NCBI GenBank assembly: GCA_019677205.1
Contig: JAAMXY010000053.1
Coordinates: 1-19,930 of the forward strand
Source of the DNA: Pinguiococcus pyrenoidosus
Taxonomy: Eukaryota > Sar > Pinguiophyceae > Pinguiochrysidales > Pinguiochrysidaceae
DNA: 19,930 nucleotides
Direction of reading: 5' to 3'
The notes under the pieces are model-generated. The model ran no database searches and was not told the origin of the DNA. It saw only the letters and a list, made by a program, of their open reading frames with translations. The translations under genes and the position numbers were made by a program. This document shows, in pieces, positions 9,201 through 18,992 of this stretch (position 1 is the stretch's first letter; each line of letters starts with the position of its first letter).

Positions 9201-11824
9201 TTAATCGTTCCGTAGCAGCCGACCGAATCGCAGCCTCGCTTCTATCAGCTCCATCCCGATCGCCTCTTCGTACTTCTTCAGCAATCCAAGTCCCCATCGG
9301 GAAGAATCCGACTTGCCAGCATCTGCATTCCTCTGTGGAATGATCGACACAACGATGCCTGGCTCGCCTCTTCGAGCGCATCTTCCAGCTCTGTGAATGT
9401 ACACCTTGACGGACTTGGGCACCCCCATATTCACCACGTGGCTCACCCCCGGGAAATCGAGACCCCGGCTCGCGACGTCCGTCGTGACGACAACCCCCAG
9501 GCGCCCGTCGCGAAGGCTGTTGAGCACATCTACGCGATCCTCCTTACTCTCCCGGCCGCTCAAGGGAGCAGCGAGAATGCTGTTCCGGAGCAGATAGTCG
9601 CTGAGCCTCTTCACCTCCTCGGGGCCTTCCACGTAGATCAGGACGCATCCCGGAGGCGGCTCCGTGTTCATGAATCGTCGGACGGAGTCGTAAACCTGCA
9701 GATGCGAGCAACCGCTGAGCAACACCACAGCTCCCCCCAAAGCAGGCACTTTCGCGCGACAGTCACCTTGTTTGAGCCGTCGGCGAAGATGTATGTGTGG
9801 GCAATATTCGTCGGCAGAGAGTCTCGCTGCTCCAGCCTCCCTTTCCCCTTCGTCTGCGACAAGGCGGCGTCGTCTCCAAGACTCACAATGACCGGATCAA
9901 AAGTCGACAGCGTGTCTTCCTCTTTCTCCATCTGCTGGAAGAGCTCGACGACCTTGGCCTTGTCGGCCGTGGCCGAAGCCTGAATCACCTGGATAGACTG
10001 ATCGTCCTCAACATCGTCTCCAACGGCGGCCGCGGTGTCGAAGAGGGACTCGAGGAGCTTCCTGACTTCCCGGAACCCGCTCCCCTTCGCGTCTAGAAGC
10101 GCATCAGCTTCATCCAAGATGATCGCGCGGACGCTTCGCAGGCCGAGGACGCCGGCGCCCATGCCAGTGCGACCTTTTGAGGTCAGCTCAAAGAGCCTCC
10201 CCGGCGTCCCTAGGCGTGCCAGCAAGAAGGTCAGCCTTGGAAGAGCCCACAAGAAGCAAGCATGGCGAGCGACGTCATTCTCGGGACGGACCTACGACGA
10301 TGGCTGGCTTTTCACGCCGGAGCTTCTCGCGTTGCCGTTTCTCGTTGGCGCCACCTGTGATGAAGCGAGTATCCTTACCGTGCCGCTCACCAATCTCCTT
10401 CCGCACCACACTTCTGCGTTACCTGGCAGGCAGAGAACCTTGGCATCGCAGCCTTCGAGGACTTCCGAGGCCACCAAGGCCACTTGTGAAGCGAGCTCTC
10501 GCGTTGGGCATATCACGATCACTTCTGGCCCGGCTCCTTTAGATGGCTTCCGCGCCACCGCATCCGCAGACTGGCGTCCCGCCACGATCCGTTCGACCCA
10601 AGGCAGCAGGAACGCCAGGGTCTTTCCCGAGCCCGTGTGAGTCTTGATGATGACGTCCTCGTCTTCGAGAATCATCGGAATCGCCTTTGCCTGGACCGTC
10701 GTTGGCCGGCGGACTCCGAGGCGGGAGCGCAGATTCTCCAGAACTACAGGAGCCTTGATCCCTAGGTCCTCAAAGCCTTTGCCCGAGCCTCGCTCCCGTT
10801 CTGCTTCATCCTGTGGTGCGGCACTCCAAGTGATTCCAGGATCGTCCTCCAAGGCAACGTCAGAAGGGCTGGCGTAGATGTCCAGCACGGGCAGCTTGTC
10901 CAGAGAGATGATCCGTTCGTCCGCGTCGTCGACGCTTTCCTCCTCTTCTGCCGGCTCCGAGCGCCCGTCGTTTCTGTCCCCGAAGCGATCGACACCGGAA
11001 GCCTCCTTCGTGGACGGCCCTTCTTTGGCGGAGAGTTCGACTTTGGCCGCCTTTCTTGTTGCAGAAGCGCTTCGCTTGGTGGGTGCCTGCGGCGCATCGC
11101 TGCTGGTTGGCTCTGTAGGTTGGCGCAAGAAGAAGGAGTCCCTAGACTCCAGCTTTTTCCGCACCGACTCGGTGAACAATCCCGTTGCGCCCTTCTCCTT
11201 CTGCTCTTCCATGAGCTGCGTCGCCTCAGCCTCCGAAAGGTATCCGCTGGCGGCTGCGTCGCTGCCGCCTTCGAAGCTTTCGTCGTCGGGATCATAGTAG
11301 TCGACCTCCTCGAGCTCGACGCTCGAGAGTGCAATTGCGCTGCCTTCACCGGACTTTGCGCTCTCCTGCAGTTGCCGCTTCGTGTTGGTGTCGACATGCT
11401 TCTTCATACGTTCCGCCAGACGCTTCTGCCGTTGGGAAAGATGTTATGACGGCCACGCTGCGGCTGGCGAAACTTCAGCTCTTCACTATGGCACGGCGCA
11501 CCTCCAACTGCTCCACGGATTTGTTCTCAATGGCATCCTTCGGAATGCCCAAGTTCTTCCGGACGCTCTCGTACTTCCGACTCCGGCCTGTGTGCAACAT
11601 CGCATTAGCGGGAGACGTGAGTCGTGCGCACCATTCGCCTGCGGGTTGCCACCTTCTCCGGCGTTGCCGCTGCCATAAGGGGTTAAGCGGCCTCTCGCCA
11701 TCCAGCATCGCATCGATGACGACCGTGGCGATCGATGAACCGGAAGAGGCGGACTGTACAGACCTTCGCAGCCCCCCAGCAGCGCAAGAAGCAGCGAAAG
11801 CCCCACAGAACCCCGGAACTTCAT
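9201..11824 (-). CDS. DEAD-box ATP-dependent RNA helicase, probably plastid-targeted
   Basis: Six exons (11824-11653, 11587-11502, 11425-10423, 10354-10292, 10209-9767, 9695-9201) give 753 residues with all phases matching. Intron 1 could instead use a GTGCGC donor 21 bases further downstream in the same phase. The helicase core is complete: Q motif about 304-331, THTGSGKT 348-355, PTREL 393-397, GG about 421, GTPGR 442-446, DEAD 474-477, SAT 520-522, TDVASRGLD 661-669 and HRAGRCAR 690-697. These bind and hydrolyse ATP and unwind short RNA duplexes. Residues 1-21 are a signal peptide ending in GGCEG, followed by LYSPP and a Ser/Arg/Pro-rich stretch that fits a bipartite plastid signal. A charged, acidic linker of about 230 residues precedes the core. 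Targeting is inferred; the enzyme class is certain. Likely roles are plastid rRNA maturation or mRNA handling. Confidence 0.9.
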
Positions 11825-12224
11825 ATCTTCAGAGGTCTCTGGCGCACAGCTGCTGGGCAGTCGCTACAGCAGTTGAAGCCAAACCGTACGCGAAGCCCCT
11901 TAGAAAAAGCTTTCCCGGTGCGGAATGTCTCGCAATCGGCCTGAAACACAGCGTAGAAAGGGCCGTCGCCGAAGGGACGTGGGCCTTTCGGAGCGTCTTC
12001 GCGCTGTTCCGCCCCTCCTGCGACCAAATCCCGCCGCGTAAACGCCGCTTCGAAGCTGCCCAGCGACGCCCTCGGTCGCTTCAGACACAGTGAATTCCTC
12101 TGACCATCGATCGTTGAGCGTCATCCGCGCCTCTCGCAAAAACGCTGCAGTTGCCTCACTTTGGCGCACCACATCGAAAACTGGGGAGCTTCTTCAGCTG
12201 TAGCACGCCCAAATTGGTTCCGCG
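11825..12224. promoter_or_regulatory. Divergent upstream region between helicase and kinase genes
   Basis: This 400-base gap separates two divergently transcribed genes that both appear to encode plastid-routed proteins. It must hold both promoters. Open frames exist on both strands but have no recognisable product. No TATA box or clear operator was seen. A shared control region is possible but unproven. Confidence 0.4.
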
Positions 12225-13959
12225 ATGAAGTGGGCGTTCAACATGCGCGCCACAGCCGCTACTCTGCAGCTCCTTCTGTACGCACAATGTCTCAGGGCCT
12301 CTGTGCGGCCAAGCGCGGTGCACAGAAGCGCTTTGGGGATCGATCTGGGCACCAGCGGCGTTCGCGTGGCGCTCATCCGCCCTGGAGAGGCTGCCGGAAG
12401 TGCGGAGGCGGTGTTTTCGGATGAAATCCGGTGGAGTGATGAGGCCGGAAGCCGTGCGGAGAGCTGGTTAGAGGGGATTCGGAGTCTCCTGGAGCGTTGC
12501 CCGCCGGCGTTGGTGCGCGAAGTTGCGTCTGTGTGCGTGAGTGGCACCAGCGCCAGCGTGTTGACCATCGACCAGCGCAGCGGCAATGTGTTGCGCCAGC
12601 CGCGAATGTACGACTACGCCGTGGGAGGGCAGTTTGGGGACAAAGCGATGGAGATCATTGAGCAGAGCGCACCCGAGGGCCACACGGTGCGCGCGAGAAC
12701 CAGTGCTCTGGCCAAGTTGCTGGCCTGGCATCTCGAGCGGCCGCTCTCTGCGCAGGAGCGCCTTGTGCACCAGGCCGACTACGCGGCTCTCATGCTGAGC
12801 AGTGGGCGGCTGATTGCTGCTGGCGAAGATCATGCAGAGCTGTGCTGTGCGACGGACTGGCATAATGCGCTGAAGCTTGGATACGATGTGGAGGCGCTGG
12901 CGTGGCCGGCGTGGCTGCTTGGAATCCTCTCGGACATCGGCTTGCCGAGGGAAGTGCTGCCGTCGCCAGTGTTCCGACCTGGCGGTGGAGCCGGTACGCA
13001 GCATTCGGAGCGGCATGTCCATGAGCTAGTGAGCACGCAGCTGGGCCTGGCGACGTCGTGTAGCATCGTCGGCGGCACCACGGATTCGATCGCGGCGTTC
13101 GTCGCTGCGGGCTGCACGTCCGCGGGAGAAGCGGTCACCTCTTTGGGAAGCACCATGTCCATCAAGATGATCTCGACCGTGAAGGTGCGTTGGTGCGCTT
13201 TCGTGGATGGCTCCTCTCTGGTGTCGCGGAGAAGGGAAGGAGGCGGAGCAGCAGCATTCACCAACTCTTGTGCGCCAGGTGGACAACTCGGACTTCGGCA
13301 TCTACTCGCATCGACTGGGAGACGACTGGCTCGTGGGAGGCGCGTCGAACATTGGGTGCCGGATCTTTCGCAAGCTGGGCTACACCGATCAGGAGCTCGA
13401 GACGCTAAGCCGCGCCATGGCGCCACCCAACGATGCTGCAAAGCTGGCGAGTGAGCCAGCATACTATCCTCTGTCGGACACAGGGGAGCGATTTCCAGTC
13501 AACGATCCGCAGATGGAGCCGACTCTTCCTGCTGCAGAGGTCCGTCTCTTACAAAGACTTAGGGCTGGGAGGTCATGATGAATGCCGCTCCAACGATGTG
13601 CTGTGCAAAACGAACAGGCAAGCCGACAGGAAACCTTGGAAGCGCTGCTCGTGTCGATGTCACAAATTGAGCGCGACGCGTACCAGAAGATGGCGGAGCT
13701 GGGAGCGACGCCGGTGTCACGGGTCTACACCTGCGGAGGCGGCTCAAGGAACGCCGTCTGGACCTCACTGCGCTCCCAGTGCATCGGCGTCGAAGTCTCC
13801 AAAGCAAAAGAGGTGCGACGGCGACGTCGATCACCATCGGACGTTTGCAAAGTAGATGGCTGCTCCCCCATCGAGGGTCCACTGCTCATCTGCGCGCTCT
13901 CCCAACAGACCGATGCGGCTTACGGAGCCGCTCTCCTTGCCATGCGCTCTCTGTCCTGA
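12225..13959 (+). CDS. FGGY-family carbohydrate kinase, D-ribulose kinase (plant XK-1 type)
   Basis: Exons 12225-13184, 13279-13539, 13618-13812 and 13909-13959 encode 488 residues. All three introns are phase 0, with donors GTGCGT, GTCCGT and GTGCGA. After a hydrophobic signal-like N-terminus (residues about 7-22) and a short basic stretch, the FGGY fold begins with GIDLGTSGVRVALI (Asp40, GTSG 42-45). The catalytic-base segment is GGTTDSIAAF with Asp287. SLGSTMSIK, YSHRL and WLVGGASN follow. The second nucleotide-binding signature is CGGGSRNAVW (GGG 447-449), and the protein ends in AAYGAALLAM. This pattern matches the cyanobacterial and plant XK-1 group, whose members phosphorylate D-ribulose with ATP to give ribulose 5-phosphate in the plastid or cytosol. 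D-xylulose as substrate is the main alternative. An acceptor 12 bases further on at exon 3 is equally in phase. Plastid delivery by the N-terminus is inferred. Confidence 0.92.
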
Positions 13960-14266
13960 CGCGTGCGCCGTGAACTCCCCGGCGAAGACGACGAAGGCGA
14001 GGCACAGAACCTTTGAAATGAATTCAAAATATTGATTACAAGTTGGTGAGAATATGGCTGTGTTAAGAACGTTACTTCCCACAATCTTCCGCTGCTGGCG
14101 CTGTCCCGCCGCATCGGTTCCGCGCTCTCACGTCGTCTCGCGCGGCTCCGAAGGTCGCGATTCCCCATCAGAGCAAAGCACTGCGAGGGAAGGCAGTGTT
14201 TCCTCTGTGGCTCTAGGGTACTCTGAATCCGCAGTGAGGAGGGTTCGAAAACGTCGGAAAGAGGAA
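13960..14266. promoter_or_regulatory. Intergenic region between kinase and sedolisin genes
   Basis: These 307 bases contain the 3' end of the kinase gene and the promoter and leader of the sedolisin gene. An AT-rich stretch at about 14010-14050 includes TTTGAA and TTCAAA close together and may mark the kinase mRNA 3' end. An in-frame ATG at 14054 would add 71 residues to the sedolisin but would bury its signal peptide. Confidence 0.45.
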
Positions 14267-17085
14267 ATGGCGGCGTTCGTATCTTTGTGCTTCGCGTTGT
14301 GCGTCGTGCTCAGCGGCGCAGAGACGCGCGTGTCCATGCCCCCGGACTCCTTCAGACACCCAGTGGAGACGGGCGAGTGGGAAGACGTGGGAGAGGCCTC
14401 CGAGACCGATGTCCTGCGCTTAACCTTCGCGCTGCGCCAGAATCCGCAAGGCCTTCAAGAGCTCAAGGACGCGTTCCGACGCGTTTCGGACCCCGAGCAT
14501 GCCAGCTACGGCCGATTCCTCCAGAAGTCGGATGTCGACGAGCTCGTCCAGCCGTCGGCAGAGGCCTATGAGGCCGTGGAAGGCTTTTTGACGGAGCATG
14601 AGGTGCTGCGCTTTGGAAGGACGGGCAACGGGGACTACATCACGGTCGACGCGGACGCGAAGACGGCCGGCCGCATGCTTGCGGCGGACTTTCGGCGGTA
14701 TCAGCACACGGGACGGGGGCTGAAGATGGTGCGAACAGCAGATCACCACTACAGCCTGCCCGAGTCGGTGGCGCAGCACGTGGACTTCGTCGCTGGAGTC
14801 AGTGGGATGCCTTTCACGATGCGCACCAGAACCTATGAGAAGGAATCCGCAGCGCCGAGAAGGCTGGATGCCGATGGCGCGGACATTCCCGCTGGCTCCT
14901 CTCCGCTTGCCGTGCTTCCGACAAGCTGGAGAGGCGGCGTGGTGAGCGCCTTCGCCATGTTGCGATGCCTGGACGGCTCTCCCGCAAGCACGACTGGAGT
15001 GTGTGGGGACGGCAACGACGTCAAGCATGTCACGGTCGCCGTGGAGCCACTGGACTACAAGACGGGCGAGGCTGGGCCCAAGTATGTGGTCTCCCAAGGC
15101 AATCTGATGACCTACTGCCAGCCGTGCGACAAGTGGACCAATCCCACCGTGTACCGGGGCCGCAACATGCAGACGACTTGCGACTTGCTCGATCACAACA
15201 AGGCCTTCGCCTCTTCAGACATGACGTTCTCGGGCTGCTGGTTCAGCCTCATGCACGCGCCGCTGGGTGCCAATTCGACGTTCTCCATCGAAGTGAGCTA
15301 CACCAACGGCCAGAAATCCGACGCGGCCGCTTGCCCAGAGGGCCTTCGCTCGGACTACTGCGGCCCGTACATCTCCCCGCAGCCGGATGTGACGCCCCAG
15401 TTCATGCAAGCCCGGTACGGAATCCCACCCGGAACAGTTGGGGGCGGAGGCGAGAACGGCAATCGCCAGGCCGTCGCCGAGTTTCTCGAGGAGTACTACA
15501 ACACGGTCGATCTCACTGGGTATCTCCAGATGTATCAAGTCCCAGAAATGTCGAGGAGCTACGAGCTCGTCTGTGGCGGCGAGTTCAGCCTCGTTCAGGT
15601 GAACGAGACGACGGGCGAAAAGACATACCAACAAACCATGTGCAACGATCCCGGCAATCCCGGCGGCGAAGCGACGCTCGATCTCCAGGTGATGCTTGGC
15701 GTCGCTCCCAACGTCCCCCTGGAGTTCTGGTCCTTCGGGGGTCGTCGAGACGACACGAGCGAGCCGAGTGATTTCAATCAGGTGACGCAGTCCTATTGAA
15801 CGGCAGATCTGCTGACGCAAGCCACACCTAAGCACCGCCGTTCTCCTCGTCCTTCCAGGAACCTTTCTTGACCTACATGCAGACGTTGAACAGCGCGTCC
15901 GACAATCAAGCGACGGGCCTCATCGATGCGCCCTGGGTGCATAGCTTCAGCTATGATGACCAGGAGGACCAGATGCCCCTCGAGTACATGAACAGGTGCG
16001 ACGTCGAGTTTCAGAAGGCCGGCCTGCGAGGCGTCAGCTTGTTTTTCGCATCCGGTAAGCTCTGCATGCTACACAAGGACTGCTGGAGACGAAGAGACTG
16101 ACGGGGGCGTCTCCTCGAGGCAGGCGATGATGGCGCCGGGGGGTCAGCGGTGCGAAACTACGCGGAGGACCCGAGCACCTGTGAACGATTTCACGCGAAC
16201 TGGCCCTCTTCGTCTCCGTACATCACCAGCGTCGGTGGGACGGCCACCGGCAGAGACCAATATGGACAAGAGGAAGAGATCGTCAGCTCCGCAGAGGCGG
16301 GAGCGCGGATCACCACCGGTGGTGGGTTCTCAGATGGCCACTACGGAGTAGCGTGGTACCAGAAGGATCACGTCGCCCAGTACTTCGACTACGCGGAGAA
16401 CCTGCCACCCAGTTCGATGTACAACTCGAGCGGGCGAGGCTATCCGGATCTGAGTGCGATTGCCACGAACTTCATGATTGTCCTGGGGAAGAACGGGCAG
16501 GGCCCGAGCCCGATCGGCGGAACCTCTGCCTCCACCCCCCTCGTCGCGGCCATCTTCTCGCTGATCAACGAAAGGCGTGTGGACTACGGCATCGCGCCCC
16601 TCGGGTTCGTCAATCCCGTGCTCTACACGCTGTCCTCGAACTGTTCCAGCTGCTTCTCCGACGTCGTGACGGGGAACAATAGGTGCAGCGCGAATCCACC
16701 TCCGTCCTGCTGCGACGCTGGATTCGAGGCAGCGGAGGGATGGGATCCGACTACGGGACTTGGCACGCCGAGGTACCTGAGCATCGCAAGGGAGCTCACT
16801 CCTCCTTGGGGACCCGAGGACGACGACTACATTCCGAAGGAGGACGACGACGAGGCCCCGCCTGACCACCACTCGTCGAGCAGCAGCCAAGACGATGGCC
16901 TGACGGGAGGTGAGATCGCCGCGGCCGTCATTGGATCGTTAGTCGGTGCAGGCATGCTCGCAGGCGGTGCCTACTTCGGTTACGTGAAGTATCAGGAATA
17001 CCAGAGCAATAGGGCAGGCCCAACCTACCACGAATTCGAGAACGCGAACGCCCAGCGATCCCTCATCGGAAGCTCGTGGACATGA
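14267..17085 (+). CDS. Sedolisin (S53, TPP1-like) serine-carboxyl protease with C-terminal membrane anchor
   Basis: Exons 14267-15781, 15859-16054 and 16124-17085 encode 890 residues. The two introns (donors GTGACG, phase 0, and GTAAGC, phase 1) close in frame. The start at 14267 exposes a clean signal peptide (residues 1-19) and has G at -3 and +4. An S53 propeptide (kumamolisin activation domain) occupies about 45-190. The catalytic residues are visible: Glu468 and Asp472 in GGEATLDLQ, Asp572 in the SGDDG motif, and Ser705 in GGTSASTP. The calcium site is formed by Asp750 (SDVVTGN) and the GWDPTTGLGTP segment (Asp778). After an acidic, Ser-rich linker, residues about 832-858 form a Gly/Ala-rich transmembrane helix with a short cytoplasmic tail of about 30 residues. 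Sedolisins are acid endo- or tripeptidyl-peptidases. Here the catalytic domain should face a lysosome, vacuole or the outside. All key residues are present, so it should be active after prodomain removal. Confidence 0.93.
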
Positions 17086-17783
17086 GACGGGTAGCGAACC
17101 ACGAAGCGCCTGAACGTGACGCAGCGAAGTCGCGAAGTCGCCAGCCGTAGCATAGCGGCCTCCCCGTTTAGTTAGTTCCCCTAGTGAATCGCGAGACGAG
17201 CTTTCTTTGTGCAGAATTTCAAATAGGTCTTCTTCCGGCGGATCCGTCACCGCGAGGCGTGATCGGGGACTGAATCACCTTGAATTGAGTGCCTGTGCTG
17301 CGCCTGTGCTGCGCCTGTGCTGCGCCTGTGCTGCACCTGTGCTGCGCCTGTGCTGCGCCTGTGCTGCGCCTGTGCTGCGCCTGTGCTGCATCCCCCAAGT
17401 TCCTGGTTTGGGTGGGCGGGAGGACCACTGAGGGTGCGTGGGGGGGAGCGTAAGATAGCCATCCATTTGAAACTCTTCGTCCTTTTCGTGCTTGGGATGT
17501 TATGATTGTCTCTGAAACTCTGCAGCCTGCCGGCGTTTTTCGCGACGCATATGAGAACACGACCTTGGACATGGTGTCAAACACGCACACGGATCAGCAC
17601 TCCTTGCTTCTTACACCATGCGAAGAGGTACACATACTAGCCTCGTTCCGAAAGCGCGACCGGCTTCAGAGTGGGCTTTCGTCTGCTTCCGCAGCGAGTC
17701 ATCCTGTATGCGTCGCGACCATGCGAGGAACAATTAAGTCCCACTGCAAGCTGTCCTTCCTAAGCCGTCCCATCCACCGAAGC
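17086..17783. other. Intergenic region between convergent sedolisin and ARM-like genes
   Basis: These 698 bases hold the 3' ends of two converging genes. Open frames through the centre are created by an 11-bp tandem repeat, which is open in several frames, and are not genes. A TTCAAA lies at 17218, about 130 bases after the sedolisin stop. A G-rich run is present near 17440. Nothing else is recognised. Confidence 0.5.
17292..17390. repeat. Minisatellite: nine copies of an 11-bp unit
   Basis: The unit CCTGTGCTGCG is repeated nine times without gaps. The only visible differences are a final A instead of G in copies four and nine. Since 11 is not a multiple of three, the array reads as the same 11-residue repeat in every frame of a strand, which produces spurious Ala/Gln/His/Arg-rich or Cys/Leu-rich ORFs. 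It lies between two gene ends. The near-perfect copies imply recent expansion. Confidence 0.95.
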
Positions 17784-18992
17784 TCAGTAGCACCTCAAGC
17801 GCAGCGCCACCTCTGCATCCTTCAGGTGGCCGTTCAAGACGGGGTCGTGAGCCTTTTGCTCCTTGTGCTGAACAGCGTCGTCGATTGCTGCCCTGGAGTC
17901 CAAAGGAAGGTCCGTCTGGGCCAAGTTCTTGAGGATCCGACCGCAGCCTCGCCGCAGGCCGACGTCTTCGGGCACTCCATCCACCGCGGCTCGCGCAACG
18001 GAAGGTACTCCGTCGCACTTCACGATGTACTGTCGAACGGTCTCGAGCTCGCTCAGCGATGCCAGGGCGTGTGCTGCAAAGCTGCGCGTAACCTTGCACT
18101 CGTGCTCAAGCAGCTCCACAAGGTTTGCCACAGCTTCCTTGGCGACCTCTTCGTCGCTCGCGATCGCCGTGGCGATCTCGCGCTCCGCGCACAGCGACGC
18201 GACCGCCTGGAGACTCTCGATCCGCGTGGCGCGACAGCTATGAATGTGCTCCGGGTCCAGAAGGTCTCGGACGCTGGTGGCCAGCATGGCGTCAGAGTCG
18301 AGTCCCAGTTGCTCGACGACGCAGCGTGGAGGCAAGGGCATGACCCGCCTCCTTTCAGCGCCATCGCGGGGCATCGCCTCCGGCGGAGGTGCGGCGCTCT
18401 GCTCAAAGGTCTGCTCCACGGCGTTCCGCAGCGCATGGTACAGAGCGACGAACTCCGAGATGTTGCCGGAGCGTCGCTGCAGCTCGACGACGAAGAGGCC
18501 TTTGCCGTCGTCTGTGTGGCCGTCGGTGTACACGGACACCGTGAAGACCAGGTAGGCGAAGGCCGAGCTCTGGACGCAGTACCACTTGTCCACCCTGGCA
18601 GAGGCGTCGGCCTCGATGACGCATCCCAGCTGAGCGAGTCGCTTCGCCAAGCACTTGCTGAGCGCTGCCGCGTCGTCCAGCTGGATGGGGAAGTGGCTCA
18701 GGGGCTCGAGCACGAAGATGGCCGACTTGGGAAGGGGCCGTGCCAGCACGGGCAGCGCGGACTCTTCCTCCACGTCCTTGCGGGGGCTTATGAGCTGCGG
18801 CGCAGGCACTTGCGGTGCGCTCGACAAGCTGGCGCTCCGGAAGTTCGTGCGCACCCTGGGCTCTGTGTGTCCAAAGCTCACGGAGCGCACTGTGTCATCT
18901 GTGTCTTCGCAGGCGGCGATGTCTCCCAGGCGGCTCGGGAGGGAGAGGGGGAAGCCCTCCGCGTCCAGATGCTGCTGTTCTGCTCTTTCCAT
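17784..18992 (-). CDS. Armadillo/HEAT-like repeat protein of unknown function
   Basis: A single uninterrupted frame encodes 402 residues from the ATG at 18992 to the stop at 17784. Residues 1-90 are polar and probably disordered. Residues about 98-193 form a mixed alpha/beta segment with FTVSVYTDG, FVVELQRRSGNISEF and YHALRNAVE. It weakly recalls the kinase-associated KA1 fold, but this is only a visual impression. Residues about 251-372 are helical pairs with the spacing of armadillo repeats, for example RIESLQAVASLCAE, AVANLVELLEHE, SFAAHALASLSE and GRILKNLAQTD. Proteins of this type are usually scaffolds in the cytosol. There is no signal peptide. It is the only intronless gene in the window. 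Its codon bias agrees with its neighbours, and the opposite strand is also open, as expected of GC-rich coding DNA. The true function is unknown. Confidence 0.78.
   Translation of the reverse strand: MERAEQQHLDAEGFPLSLPSRLGDIAACEDTDDTVRSVSFGHTEPRVRTNFRSASLSSAPQVPAPQLISPRKDVEEESALPVLARPLPKSAIFVLEPLSHFPIQLDDAAALSKCLAKRLAQLGCVIEADASARVDKWYCVQSSAFAYLVFTVSVYTDGHTDDGKGLFVVELQRRSGNISEFVALYHALRNAVEQTFEQSAAPPPEAMPRDGAERRRVMPLPPRCVVEQLGLDSDAMLATSVRDLLDPEHIHSCRATRIESLQAVASLCAEREIATAIASDEEVAKEAVANLVELLEHECKVTRSFAAHALASLSELETVRQYIVKCDGVPSVARAAVDGVPEDVGLRRGCGRILKNLAQTDLPLDSRAAIDDAVQHKEQKAHDPVLNGHLKDAEVALRLRCY

Noticed and set aside
10210-10291. A DEAD-box-like ADLLAGTP segment inside helicase intron 4, suggesting a frameshift or 10-base duplication
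   Set aside because: Splicing 10292 to 10209 restores GANEKRQ, then IVVGTPGRLFEL, in frame. The segment in the intron leads to a stop and is coincidental.
17247-17590. Minus-strand frames rich in Ala, Gln, His and Arg across the minisatellite
   Set aside because: They are produced by the 11-bp repeat, which reads open in every frame.
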